DNA of 64,000 nt. Origin: Cunninghamella blakesleeana. Its lineage: Eukaryota > Mucoromycota > Mucoromycetes > Mucorales > Cunninghamellaceae. A program made the position numbers and the translations under genes. The notes beneath the pieces were generated by a model. The model was not told where the DNA came from. It saw only the letters and a list, made by a program, of their open reading frames with translations, and made no database searches. Positions 38,193-51,251 of the stretch are shown one piece after another. Position 1 is the stretch's first letter. Each line of letters starts with the position of its first letter. The DNA lies in the NCBI GenBank assembly GCA_017871115.1, contig JAFCIZ010000007.1, positions 124,001 through 188,000 on the forward strand, in the 5' to 3' direction.

Positions 38193-40243
38193 TTACAATT
38201 TTGATACTTTACTGACTGGTAACATTTGTTGATAAGAATGATGAGCAAGATAATCGGTAGGATTAGCAACAAAATGATCCTTCAAGTTTCTAATATCCAC
38301 CATATTTTTTGAAATATGTTTAATAGTTGGTGTACCCATCAAACGCATTACCATTTCAAGTTCATTCTAAAATGATGAAAAATAAAAAAAGAATAAAAGT
38401 TGTGAATTGTCAATCCCTCTTCTTTTTATTTTAATTATAATAATATTAAACTCCAATTCAGTATAGCTATATATTTATATTACCTTGTATAATTGAAGAA
38501 GGTGATCAACACCTTGTACACCATAACCAGACATAGCAAACTATTTATAAATATAAAAAAAAAAAACAGATAAAAGAATTTGAATTAAGTTACTAAAATC
38601 ATTATCATTTTTTCATGTATATTTATTAATACAGCTATAAAATTACCAAAGCAGGTCTTCCAATACCAACACCTTTAGCACCTAAAGCGATAGCTTTAAA
38701 TATGTCACTACCTCTACGAATACCACCATCTACATAGACTTCAAAACCTTGATCAAGTTGTTCAGCACGTAAAGCATCCATGACTTCAGGTAAAATTTCA
38801 ATAGCAGAAGGAGCGAAATCAAGTTGTCTACCACCATGATTTGATAAAACAACACCCTTACATCCAGCTTTAGCAGCTAATACAGTGTCTTCTGCTGTTT
38901 GAACACCCTTTAATATAATTGGCATTTTTGTAATGGATCTGAACCAAGCAATATCGTCCCAATTAAGTGATGGATCAATAAATGAACTAATGGCGCGAGC
39001 AGCACCTTCGTCACGATTGACTTCACTATTATTTCTTTCCATTTCATCGGGAGCTTCTTCTGTGTATTTTTGTCTCATATCTTTTTCACGTCGTCCTATA
39101 TAATAATAATAATAATAAATACATTAATATTAATATTTTCCTTTTATATATAAATATATTATTTTTGTCTTTTTTTTTTTTATTCAATAATGATAAAAAA
39201 CACTTATAATATTACCTAATTGAGGAGCATCTACCGTAATAAATAAACCTTTAATACCACGTTTTTCAGCATGTTGGACGAATTTTTTTGATATTTCCCT
39301 ATCCACATTGACATATAATTGAAGCCATTGAGTTTGTGTAGCCAAAGCAGCATCAACGATTTCATCAAAGGAACAAGAAGCCAGTGTGGGAATCATTTGA
39401 ATAATATTATGTTTAGCAGCAGCCTTGGTTAAAACAGTTTCACCTTCAGGATGGCCTAATTTACCTAAGGCTGTAGCTGTAATATAAAGAGGGAACCCAA
39501 CGTTTGTACCCAACATGGAAGTAGACATATCAATTTCTTTTACATTAACAAGAATACGAGGGCGAAGCCAGATACGATGAAACGCATTATGATTTTCTCT
39601 CATGGTAATTTCATCATCTGACCCAGAGGAATAATAGGCCCAAGCAACTGGATTAAGAACGTGTTTAGCAACAGCTATATTATATAAAAGAAAAAAGGAT
39701 AAAGAAAATTAGTAATTTATTATTATTATCTTAATACTACTTCTATTTCATCCCATTTTTATTTATTTATTATTACACCTGCTTTAACTTTTTTTTTTTA
39801 CCTTCAAAATCAAAAGTATTATATATTTCATGTAACTTGGGTTTTGTAGCATGAGCAAGTTGAAGACGTTTTTCTTCTTCAGTTAATACTTTGGGTTGTT
39901 TAGCTAAAGCTTCTTGGTCTACACTTCCAATACATACTTCAGGAGACAAAAAGCGTGAGATAATATCAGGTGGATGGATAGGGTCAAAAGCTTTTGTAGC
40001 GTCTTTTCCAGCATATTTTAAAATAATTTTTTGTCCTCCGGGATGTTCGGGTAAAAACTTTGTTAAATCATATATCTTGCCATGTAAGATAACCCATAAA
40101 TCATCTACTCATGTAAAATAGAAGCAAAAGTAGAAAACAGAAAAAAATAAAATATTAAAAATAAAATAAAACTATTTATTTTTATTTATAAATATACCTT
40201 TTTTATTATGTTTAGCAACTTCTTGAGGTGAAATGGTCTTCAT
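38193..40243 (-). CDS. Cytochrome b5-FMN 2-hydroxyacid dehydrogenase (flavocytochrome b2-like) with C-terminal SKL
   Basis: Six exons: 40243-40198, 40104-39802, 39674-39216, 39095-38647, 38540-38484, 38366-38193; 495 residues. An N-terminal cytochrome b5 domain has both heme ligands, His36 in FLPEHPGG and His59 in FDPIHPPD. The FMN alpha/beta barrel follows: [32 protein letters not shown], Lys332 in MPIILKG, and the catalytic SNHGGRQLD (His356, Arg359), then [14 protein letters not shown]. These are the residues for oxidising L-lactate or related 2-hydroxyacids. Unlike yeast Cyb2 there is no mitochondrial presequence: the protein begins [13 protein letters not shown], directly in the b5 fold. 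It ends ...[10 protein letters not shown], a canonical PTS1 tripeptide. I infer a peroxisomal enzyme; substrate is unproven. Confidence 0.92.
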
Positions 40244-40391
40244 AGTATATATTTTAAAGCAGTGCAAGTAAAGAAAAAGAAAAAGAAAAAAAAAAAAGTA
40301 AAGAAATATAAGAGGGGAAAAGGAGAAAAGGAGAAAAAAAAAATTAAGACTTTAAATTTTTTTGGTACCTATAGATAAACATATTCGATTT

Positions 40392-40401
40392 AAATCCCGC
40401 C
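40392..40401 (+). promoter_or_regulatory. AAATCCCGCC word upstream of the flavocytochrome gene
   Basis: About 150 bp upstream of the start codon. The identical 10-mer occurs at 12018-12027 upstream of the Abp2-domain gene. Inferred regulatory element. Confidence 0.35.
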
Positions 40402-41844
40402 ATACTGTCTGTGGGGAATTAACCAATCATTTAAACATCAAAAAAGTTAAAATAATACACTACTTGTTTTATTATGTAAATAAATAAAAAACAAAAAGAA
40501 ATTATTAATCATTTTTTTACAAGTACTATGTTTTTTTTATTTGCTATAAGATCATTATTAAAAAATGGCGTTAAAGTAACACAAGCCTACATCATAGATT
40601 GGAATTATGGATAAAAGATTAAGAACTTGATTCAATCTATATTACTTAATTTAGAATTATTATTATTTTCTCAATCTCTAAAAATTAAAAAACACTATAT
40701 CACTCTACAAAAGTTAAATTAGTTATTCACTATCAAGAAACATTCAACTTTTTTTTATTTATACCTGCAATTGAGTATATATATGTACAAGCTTATTTTT
40801 GTTATACACAATGGTTTGCCTTAAATAAAAATAATAAGCCAAAATGGACTGGCAACTTCTACTTCATTAACAAATACTAAAATAGCATTTTTTTAATTAA
40901 AAAAAAGTTGTATCATACTGAATAAAAACAACAACTATTAAAATTGAAAATGATTCATTAATTTAATCAGTCTATCTACAATATCATTTCATAGAAATTA
41001 ACCATTGTTTAGAGAATAATTCTATTATAATTTCGTCAATATAACAAGTCAATTGGTTCTTTATATGAATCCTTAATTTATTCTATCAATTTTGAAGGTA
41101 ATTTTATGAAAATTAACCTGTATATAAAGTATAATTAAATTATTTGTTTATCAAAAATACAAGTAGACTGGCAAATTATCAATGGAAAAATAACTAAATA
41201 ATTAAAGTATAATTCTTTAAGTAAGTTTACGAAAGTTAATGGTCATCTTATGAAAGTTGATCTAAATATATTAAAGAATTATAACCATAGAGTGGTAAAG
41301 CTTATAATTGGATATAAAGACAAATTTCTCATCATCATTTATATACGTAATAAGTATATGTTTATTTTACTTTTTTTACGGAACGGAAATAAAATGGTCT
41401 CATTCCGAAAAAATTATCTAGATTGTTCAATTTAAATTATGTATTGTTATACTTGCTTATTTACGTTATCTCACTATCATTTATATATATATATATATAT
41501 TATTTAAATTGCGATTGCATATATATTAATGAAATACAGCAATGCGCCTAAAAAAAAGAAGAAAGAAAACATATACGTATAATAACATAATTTAGTTTTA
41601 TCATTATTAAAATATTTTCATTGCATTATTAAATTCAATTTTTTCTTTTTTTGTTTAATTTTTTATTTTTTTTACTTCATGATATAGAAAAAGCGATTTT
41701 ATATCTATTTTTTTTCATTTATTTATTGTATGTTTTATTTCTTTAACCAGCATATTATTTCATATATTGTTTCATTATAGAAAGATCAGTATATAATGGT
41801 AATTATAATAAAAACTAGCATTGAAATTCAAATAAGGTTTAAAA

Positions 41845-41853
41845 AAATCCCGG
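41845..41853 (+). promoter_or_regulatory. AAATCCCGG word upstream of the aminotransferase gene
   Basis: About 155 bp upstream of the aminotransferase ATG. It shares the AAATCCCG core with the elements at 12018, 40392 and 62326. Inferred. Confidence 0.3.
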
Positions 41854-41927
41854 AAAAAAAAGTAACCCTGAGAAAATATTCTGAATTTTAAAAAAAGAAA
41901 AAATTGACAGGATTATTTAAACGCGAA

Positions 41928-41934
41928 TGACTCA
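41928..41934 (+). promoter_or_regulatory. TGACTCA Gcn4/bZIP-type site
   Basis: An exact TGACTCA 75 bp upstream of the aminotransferase ATG. In fungi this is the Gcn4/Cpc1 general amino-acid-control element, which fits an amino-acid enzyme gene. Function here is inferred. Confidence 0.5.
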
Positions 41935-42008
41935 CTTTTTTTTATCTCTCTTTTCTTTAACTTTTCTTTTTTTTTTTCATAATTTTTAATTAAATAACTA
42001 TTATAATA

Positions 42009-43473
42009 ATGTCTTCAACACGTACCAGTTGGAATATCCAATCTTCAAATATATCAAAATGTGCTCATAATCCTATTAGACAAATTGTTGATAAACTTAA
42101 AATAGATCCTCAGCAAACAAAATCCTTCATTAGTCTTTCCGTTGGTGATCCAACTGTTTTTGGCAACTTTAATATTGATGATACTGCTAACGAAGCTGTT
42201 ATTCGTCATTTAAAATCCTTTAAATATAATGGTTATCCACCTGCCCATGGTAAGTAATAATATTAATAATAAAATAAAAGGAAATGTGTATAAACGAGTG
42301 AATAAATTAAATAAAATACCAACTATTTATTTAATTTTTACCCATCTAATTGTTTATTACAATGATAGGTACTGTGGAAGCCCGTAAAGCTGTAGCAGAT
42401 TTTGTTAACACCAAAGAAGCTCCTGTTACCGCTAATGATATTATTTTAACAAATGGATGTTCCGGTGCTTTAGATATATGTGTCAATGTATTAGCTAACC
42501 CAGGACAAAATATATTATTACCAAGACCAGGATTTTCACTTTATGGTAGTTTAGCAGATATTCGACAATTGGAAGCAAAATATTATAATTTATTACCTGA
42601 ACAAAACTGGCAAATTGATTTACAACATATGGAATCTTTAATTGATGAAAAAACAGCTGCTATTTTAGTCAATAACCCCTCCAACCCATGTGGTTCCGTT
42701 TATTCCAAAGAACATTTAGAAGCCATTCTTGCTATTGCAGCTAAACACCACGTACCTATTATCGCCGATGAAATTTACTGTGATTTAGTATTTAAGGGAA
42801 ATACTTTTTACCCTATGGCTTCTTTAACCAAACAAGTTCCTATTTTATCTGTTGGTGGATTAGCAAAGAAATGGTTAGTCCCAGGTTGGCGTGTCGGATG
42901 GATTGTGGTCCATGATTATCATACTAATGCTTTATCTGATATTCGCGAAGGTTTATTAAACTTATCTCAAGTAGTATTGGGCCCTAATTCTATTATTCAA
43001 GCTGCTTTAAATGATATTTTACACCAAACACCACAACAATTTTATGATGATACTATTGCTCAATTAGAAGTTAATACAAAAGTAAGTATGGACGCTGTTT
43101 CAAAAATTGACGGGTTGACTCCCGTTCAACCTCAAGGCGCTATGTATATGATGGTCGGTATTGATGTTGAAAAATTCAAGGACATTGCTAATGATGTGGA
43201 ATTCAGTCAAAAATTAGTAGCTGAAGAAAATGTATTATGTCTTCCTGGTGAAGTAAGTATTATTAATATTTTTATTTTTATTTTATTATTTTATATATAA
43301 AACAAAAACGAAAAGAGAATCAATGTTGATATCTTTATTATTATTATTATTATTATTACTGTTAGTGTTTCAAATATCCCAATTATATACGTATTGTTAT
43401 TACACCTACTGTAGATCGTCTTGAAGAAGCATATAAACGTATGGCCGAATTTTGTGCTAGACACTTGAAATAG
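42009..43473 (+). CDS. Tyrosine aminotransferase-like PLP enzyme (class I/II)
   Basis: Three exons: 42009-42249, 42369-43252, 43366-43473; 410 residues. It reads through the aminotransferase I/II fold: SLSVGDPTVFGN, FKYNGYPPAHG, DIILTNGCSGALDICV, LLPRPGFSLYG, VNNPSNPCG, DEIYCDLVF, and the PLP-lysine region SVGGLAKKWLVPGWRVGW (Lys about 247), ending NYIRIVITPTVDRLEEAYKR. The GLAK(K/R)WLVPGWR form is specific to tyrosine/nicotianamine-type aminotransferases, so transfer from tyrosine or another aromatic amino acid to 2-oxoglutarate is likely. No targeting signal is seen, so it is probably cytosolic. It is divergent with the flavocytochrome gene and has a TGACTCA site in its promoter. Confidence 0.92.
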
Positions 43474-46400
43474 ATTTTTTCTTTTTTTTTTCTTTAAAAA
43501 AACAACTATCCATTATAATAAATTATACTGTAAAGAATTGTATTAACAGCTTAATATTTTAAATGTGTTTATAAGAGAAATAATAGAAAGGATGGATATA
43601 ATAAATTATTATTCATTACCAAAAGTAAAAAAAGAAATAAAAAAAGAGAAAACTATCAATGGTCTAGAATATGGCTGCTAAATTGGAATGGTTTAATACA
43701 TATGATTATAATATGTAGATATTAACTTTTTTTTTTTCCTATTTTTAAATACTGTGGTTAGAATTACAAGCGTTTTTTCAAAATGCTGATTGTAAGGTTA
43801 TGAAAAAAAAAAAAAGAAAAATCGGTAAACTTTTTTAAAACTGATCAAATAAATACAAAACATTATAGTTGAACAAATGGTTCATATCTATGTTATAGCC
43901 TAAAATTTGGTTTTAATATGATAAAATCATTCAAAAGAATAAACTATATGTAGTTAGTATCAGGACTTTGATATAATTTTTTTTTCTTTCATAGTTTCCT
44001 CTACCTAAAAATCAACTCCTAAGTTTGGATAAATTTATTTTTTGAAAATAAATAAATTCAAAATAATAATAAAAAAATCAAATTTTGATATAGATATAAA
44101 GACAAAACCTGCAGCTAAAGATAACAATATGATATTAACTCTGAATAACATCATATTAAAGAAAGATAGCAAAAAAAACGAGAGAGAAAATTTTAAGCGA
44201 AAGTGAGTTTGAATTAATTTAGTAACGAAAAAGATATACTTTCTTTTCACAAACATACATATATATTTATTTTTCTTATTATTATAAAATATCATTTGAT
44301 TTAATTTTTTAAATAATATGATCTTATTAAACTTCAATAATAATGGATAAATTTGACTATATTAATATTATAAATTACCTTATGATTGAAGACAATGCAA
44401 TTTATTATTTGGTATACTACAATAAATTCTATTTTTTTTTTTTTTTTTTTTTTTTTACAGTAATTATATACGATAAATAGAAGGTTGAGCTTGGGTGTAT
44501 TCATAGGCATGTTAATTAAAGTATGGTAGTTTGCAACTAACAAGAAAATAATAACATACGGCTTTGAAATCATAATGGATATTTGTAAAATAAAATAAAA
44601 TGAAATGAAAATAATATTAGTAAAACAAAGTGTCTTAAACTCGATTATTAATATATATATAATATATACTGCATTAATATAATAAAGACTTGCTTTGAGA
44701 TTGAAAAAGTAATACTATAGGCTAAGAAGAAATATAAACACGATCAAACTCACTTCCACTATCAGTATTTTCAATTCTATTTGAAAAAATAAAATAAGAT
44801 TCTATTTAAAACGTCATTGTTGTGAAACAATTAAAAAATATTGACATAAAGTTAATACTGTTAGAACTCTACATAATTCTCTATTCAAATTAAATAATGA
44901 AGCAATGGTAATAATAAAAAGAGGGCATATTGAAATAGTTGATTCTCTATGCAAAAATAGCATATTCACCTATTAATATACAATGGAGGTTTAATAAAAT
45001 AAAAAATCGTGCGATTTAATTAAATGTATGCAAAGAGAAAGAAAAAAAATAAATCACTTATTTTTTTCTAAATCATTTGGTCTATTCTCTCCATTACGTT
45101 CAAGTATTAATCAAATGTTTTGTAACAATGAAACATATAAAGTAACAAATATGATTATTCATTGTTAAATACAGCGTAATAGTAATATAGTTGGATTCAC
45201 AGGTAGTCCAGCTATCTCTCTTGTTATCGGTTCTGATAAATGCAGAATTGCAGAAGTTATAGTTTCCCTTTAAAATGTCAAATATACTTATGAACTTGAT
45301 TTTGTATGATTTTATTATTACAGGTTAAAAAAATATTATCATCATGAATATTGTTACGTTTATAATAAACACTCTCACAAAAAATAATAATATATACCCT
45401 TAGTTAAAGTTTATGATGATGTATATATGAAAATGAAAAAGTCAGCTCGTTTCACCAAAGTAGAAAATTTATAATAAATAATAAATATTAACAAATACAA
45501 CTAACTATTATAAGTAATGAGGCGGAGTTTTTTGTACCAGTAACAAAAATCAATTGAATTTATTTACAACTTAATAACAATAACAGTAATGATAGTACGA
45601 ATAATATAAAATGATTTCAATGTATTAATGATGAAAATAAATATATATAAGCGTACTTATAACAACAGTACAAAAAAAAAATATAAAGGCATGTACGTAA
45701 AAATAATTTAGAAAATTATGAAAAATTCAACCATCTATTTTAATGAAAAGGATAATTAATATTAATATTAATATTAATATTAATATTTAATATTTAATAT
45801 TTAATTCTTTTTATAGGTTTTTTTTTATGTATTTGTATACGACTTTTATAATATGATATTAAATATTAATTAAGTAAAGGTGTATAGGAGCAGTATCATA
45901 CTATTATTATTACTATTATTAACATTATTATAATTATTATTATTACCATTATTATAACTATCATTATTACTATTATTACTATTATTGTTATTGTGCCTAA
46001 ATCCAATATTAGAAATGTTCATACTTGTATTTATTATTTATGGAATAAATAAAACGATCTACTATATAGCTAATAATTACTTACATCAAAATAAAAAAAA
46101 AAGATGTCATCATTGTTTTATGTATTAAATGGAATTTCTACCTCACTGTACATTAATTATAAGGAATTTTAATAAGCACAGTTATTTTAATAACGTAATT
46201 TCAAAAAAAAAAAAAAAAATCAACCGTCAAATGTATAGTTTTACATCAAGTATATTGTTAAAAAGGAACAAATTCAGCATCATTCATCGTTTTCAAATAT
46301 TAACAGCGCCTATCAAATATGATTAGCAATACTAACAACAGCTACCAGTTTCAAATAGCAATATATATAATCCTTCCATTATTATTTTATATTATTAAGT

Positions 46401-47381
46401 ATTATATGGATATATAACTACTATTTACTATTAATGTTATAAACAACTGTTAGATTTTTAAAATAATAAACAGCTGGAAAAATTACGTAAGATGAATATG
46501 ATAGTAATTTATGCAATACGGTATGATGAAATGTTCAATAAAAGATTATTACAAAAAACCAATTAATCTTTCTTTCGCTATTGTGTTCAATGTTTCATCG
46601 TTATATTCATTTCAGTTATAATGGCTTTCTATGTATTTTTAATGGAATCGGTGTATGAATATGGACTTTTATTACCCTATGTACCAATGTCATGACTCGC
46701 TTGGTTTCCTCCTTCTCTTTCCTAATATATGTGATTTACTTTTTGGAAGTTTTTGTTATTTATGGTATTTATGATATTTTTTGGCTAGGTATAGTTTCAC
46801 CCTCTTCTTCTTCGTACTAACCTATAAAGGTTTAGTTAAAGAATCACTGTGATCGGGTGACGCTTGTATGGACTGCATTTCCTTTTTTAAAGAACTAATC
46901 TAGATAATAAAAAGAGGAAGTAACCAGGTAATAATCACCAACTATAATAAAGTTTTATCTATTTCCTAAAATAAATAAATAAATGGTAATGAAATGTAAA
47001 AACCTGGAAATTTATTATTTCTAATTTTGGATTCTATTACCATTTGTAGCACATAAATCGATCACAATAATAATTGATCATTTAATATTAATATATGTTT
47101 AATGCTAATTTTATGCAGTATTATATTTTCTTTAAAAATATAGAACTTCAGGAACAATTTTATTTTACAGTATTATATGAATATGGTGTCATTTGTCAAT
47201 ATCTTGATGTAGAAAAACTTTCTCTCTCTATGCATAACAATAGGTGAATTCGTGGTAATTTTTTTTTATGGTAATACAAAATCTGAAAACAATTATAAAT
47301 ATATAAAACGTCAAGTTCTTCAATTTTTTTTCTTCTTCTTTACTTATCATATAATAATAATTATTATAATCTTTTAAAAAA
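43474..47381. other. 3.9-kb gene-free region
   Basis: I found no convincing coding exon. Short open frames at 44035-44573 and 46129-46326 translate to AT-codon filler. It contains a T-run at about 44430-44455 and a 6-7 bp tandem repeat at 45755-45804. A distant promoter for the protease gene lies at its right end. Confidence 0.55.
45755..45804 (+). repeat. Short tandem repeat ATTAAT grading into ATTTAAT
   Basis: About five hexamer units followed by about three heptamer units, a unit-length change within one microsatellite. Confidence 0.85.
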
Positions 47382-48988
47382 ATGAAATCTATTACTTTAG
47401 CTACTTGTTTGTTATACTCCTTTGTCTTCGCCAATGCCGCTGCTATTCCTAAGGCTCCTGGTGCAAGTGAAACTCATAACTATCTTATTCAATTGAACCC
47501 TAAAACTGATATTGAAAGCTTTGTTCCCAATCTTTTAGAAGGTGTTCTTGGATTATTTGATGGTAAGATTTCTGCCCAAGAAAATCCTGTTTCTGTTCAA
47601 AAGAAGATTGACATCAACGAATCCTTCAAGGCTATCAGTGTTAAGATCAAGCAAGACAGTCTCTTGGCCAAGATTTTACCTCTTTTCCCTGAAATTGCTA
47701 CTATCATTCCTGATGATCCTATCAAATTCAACTTACCTAAGCCTCAAGCTGCTGCCAAAGGACATTCTTTTGTAATAAATCAATATAAAAAATAAAAATA
47801 AAAAATAGATAAATAAAAACAACCATATTATTATAGAATTCATTTTAATTGTTTATTCTATTTTTATCGCTATATCAACATTTAATAGACTAAATTTGAT
47901 AACAGCACTGCTCCCGGTTCCCAACCTGATGCTCCTTGGGGTATTGTTCGTGTTTCTCAACATGATCTCGACTTAAAGGCTCCTTATAACTATCCTGAAC
48001 ATGCTGGGTAATAATTGCTTTTATTTTTCTTTTAAAAAGTAATAACAGTATCATAGTATATATTAATAGATAAATTAATGATTATTATTTATGCATGAAT
48101 AGTGAAGGTGTAGTTGTCTACGTTATTGATGATGGTGTTAACAAAGGTCATAAAGATTTCGGTGGTCGTGTAACTTGGGGTTATTCTACCATCAAAGATG
48201 GTGATGATAATGGCGGTGGTCATGGTAATATATTAAATAATATATTAATAAATAATATGCAAGAATAATGGATATAAATATACACCTATACATATAATAA
48301 TAGATAAATTAATAATAAATAATATTAATTTTTAATAGGTACCCACGTTTCTGGTATCATTGCCGGTGAAACCTATGGTGTTGCTAAAAAGGCTAACATT
48401 ATCTCTGTCAGAGTCTTAGATAAGGAAGGTTCTGGTACCATGGCTGATGTATTGGATGGTTTACAATGGGCTGTCAAGGATGCTAAAGCTAGTGGTAAGA
48501 AATCTTTAGTCAATATGTCTCTTGGTGTTGCAAAGAGCCCTGATCTTGACTCTTTCGATCAAGCTCTCACTGCCGCTGTTGAAGGTGGTTTACCTATTGT
48601 TGTTGCTGCCGGTAACTCTGCTGATGATGCTTGTAACTATTTACCTGCTGGTAATCCTAGTGTATTCACTGTTGGTTCTACCGATAACCAAGATGCCTTA
48701 TCTGAATTCAGTAGTCATGGTAAATGTGTAGATATCAATGCCCCCGGTACTGATATCGAATCTGATTATATTGGTGATGATACCGCTACCACTGTTATGT
48801 CTGGTACCAGTATGGCTTCTCCTCATGCTTGTGGTGTTGCTGCTTTAATTCTCCATGATTTAACTGATGCTACTCCTACTGCTTTATACGAAAAACTTAC
48901 ATCTATTGCTACCAAGGATAAGATCACTAACAACCCATCTGCCAACCCTAATCTCATCGCTTTCAATGGTGCTGGTGAACGAAAATAA
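47382..48988 (+). CDS. Secreted subtilisin-like serine protease (S8, proteinase K type)
   Basis: Four exons: 47382-47771, 47889-48007, 48103-48224, 48339-48988; 426 residues. It starts with a signal peptide (MKSITLATCLLYSFVFANAA), then an inhibitor-type propeptide with HNYLIQL and IKQDSL, then APWGIVRVSQHDL at the mature start. The catalytic triad is complete: Asp179 (VYVIDDG), His210 (GGGHGTHVSG) and Ser368 (SGTSMASPHA), with oxyanion Asn303 in AAGNS. It is a proteinase K-type extracellular endoprotease, probably for nutrition. Coding sequence uses many C-ending codons (ATC, GCC, TTC) and AAG, unlike the A/T-ending codons of its neighbours, suggesting high expression. A 3.9-kb gene-free stretch precedes it. 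Confidence 0.93.
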
Positions 48989-51251
48989 ATAATCTAAATA
49001 TGGATGATTATTTTCTTTTTATATGAATATTATATATATATACATATATATTTATCAATGTAACAATAATTAATTAAAATATTTTAACTGGATTTAAAAT
49101 ATATTACTACTAGTTTTAGTTATTTAATTCCTTAAAAAAAAATAAATTAAGAAATAAATAAATCAATAAATAAGTATTAACTATTAAATTATAAAAATGC
49201 TTTTTTTATAGAAGCGTTAAAAGTTAATTGTATGCATTTAAAAAAAGTGATCAACATATATGAGTTTAAAAAGTAATTTTAATTAGAATCATGTTTTTTA
49301 CTTTTCACTTTTTATTATCCAGCAAAAAATAAAGAAAAAGCTAATTCCTCTCCGCTATATATATTAATATTATTACTATCACTATCTTTTTATAGAACAT
49401 ATTTATATTTTACAAAAATATAAATATAAGGTAGCTAGAATCAATATAAATAATAACTTGGAAAATGATTTATTAATAAAGAAGAAAGTGGGTTTTTACA
49501 ATAAAGCCAACTTTCTCTTTAGTAAAAATGTTAAGAAAATTGAATAAATGAAAAAGCTTATGGATTTTATTTATAAAATACACTGTCAATTAAAGGAATA
49601 AAAATTAATTTTAACAAATTTGGTACTGCGAGTTGCAGCAATGTAGATAATGTTTATAGTAGATTTTATTATTGTTATAATATTACTATATATATTCTAG
49701 TATGAAACCTTTATCTGGACGTAATTGGTTAAAGAGATAAAACGCTGTTGCATAATGAATTAAATGGAGAAATGATCTAATAATCAGTTCAATATTTTAA
49801 CAAAAAGATTATACCAAATAATCAAGCTATTAACTTAATATAAGATTATAAGCAAGTAATTAGCATCCTTGGCATTATTTTATGATTTTCTTTTATTATG
49901 GATTATGTTAATATAATTGACAACTTTAAATCAAACCCGATATTACATCATTCTATTACAATTCTTCTTTAAAGATCATTAATATGAGCCAAATAGAATG
50001 TAAAAAAAAAAAAAGCTGTTGTAATAAATAGAACTTAGCTAGCAATATAAATAAGATAAAATGAAAATCAAATAAACTTTCTTTTATTTTTACTTAATAT
50101 GTGTTTTTATGAATAGATCTCATTTAGAGTTATCCAAAAATTATTTTGGTAGGAAAACTTATAAACAGTACTGCTCTATATTTTTTTCAGAAACTTTAGG
50201 ATTATCATTCAATTTGATGATACATATTATTTCTTATTTGTTTGTATGTAAACATAAAAATATATTATCGCGTAAATACCGAAAAATCAACACGATATTT
50301 TCAAAATTGGTTTTGAAAAATTAAGGTGGTATGGCAAAATTCATAACAACATATTATTATAACTGAATTATTAATTTTATAAACGATCATTATATCGTAA
50401 AACTAATTACTGATATATATATATATATATATAATCAAAAGACTTACTTATGCTATCACAGACAGTAGGTATTGGGAGTTTCCAAATAAAAATCAGTGGA
50501 TGAATCGTATATATAAATAGGGAAAATGCTAATCAGACAATGGACTTCAAGCTGGAATCAACGGTCCTACCCAACTACTTTGGAAATTACTCATGTATAC
50601 AAAAAAAGAAAAAAAATAAAATTGATTTGTTTTGTTGCTAATATTCATTATTACCACTATTTATTATTCTTTTTATTTATCGTTGTTATCATCGTTATCA
50701 TTATCTTATTTTTAGTATACACGCAATATGTATTTGTATACTATATATAAACATAATCATACTCGAGAGATTACACCAATTGTTGCTTAAATTTTATAAA
50801 GTGGTTACTCGTTCTTTCTATTTTTTTAATTCTTTTTTAAACAAGTTATTCTTTTAAAGTAGCCTTTTTAAGCTGATTGAATAAAAATACTATGGGCTAT
50901 TTTATGGGAAAAAAAAAATCACTGAAAGAGCACGTTTATATATGTTACCAATAAATGAAGCTTATTTAGAAGTGCACCCTTTTTATAAAAGTAATGTTAC
51001 ACCAAGAAGCTTGATCATATTTTAAATAACTACGTATGCTCTTATTATGAATACAAATATATTTATTGTGCTGATTTTTTGGTTACCATATAAGAATTTT
51101 TATAAAAGAGGCGAAGGTCAAATATCATGTGTTTAACAAAGTATTTTTTTTTAACAAATTCTTTTTTTTTTTTTTTTTTTTACTTTTTTCTTTTCTTTTC
51201 TTTCTTTTTCACTCTATTTGTATCTAATAATAATATTATTATTAATAAACG
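48989..51251. other. 2.3-kb gene-free region
   Basis: AT-rich, with stops in all frames. A short stretch at 50525-50600 has somewhat less AT-biased codons but no start, splice context or recognisable protein. A T-run at 51162-51182 precedes the next gene. Confidence 0.5.

Larger units (their letters stand above)
40244..42008. other. Divergent intergenic region between the flavocytochrome and aminotransferase genes
   Basis: 1.77 kb holding both promoters. Sites noted separately are at 40392, 41845 and 41928. A degenerate motif similar to TTATGAAARTTRA recurs near 40988, 41104, 41226 and 41246. No gene was seen. Confidence 0.55.

Noticed and set aside
44035..44573. Two minus-strand open frames of 79-100 residues
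   Set aside because: They consist almost entirely of Phe, Ile, Lys, Asn and Tyr, as random AT sequence gives; no motif.
46129..46326. 65-residue plus-strand open frame
   Set aside because: Includes a poly-Lys A-run, with no conserved pattern or intron structure.
50526..50750. Open frame with slightly less AT-biased codons
   Set aside because: It turns into Lys then Ile/Val filler after about 25 residues; no splice partner found. A relic is possible but unsupported.
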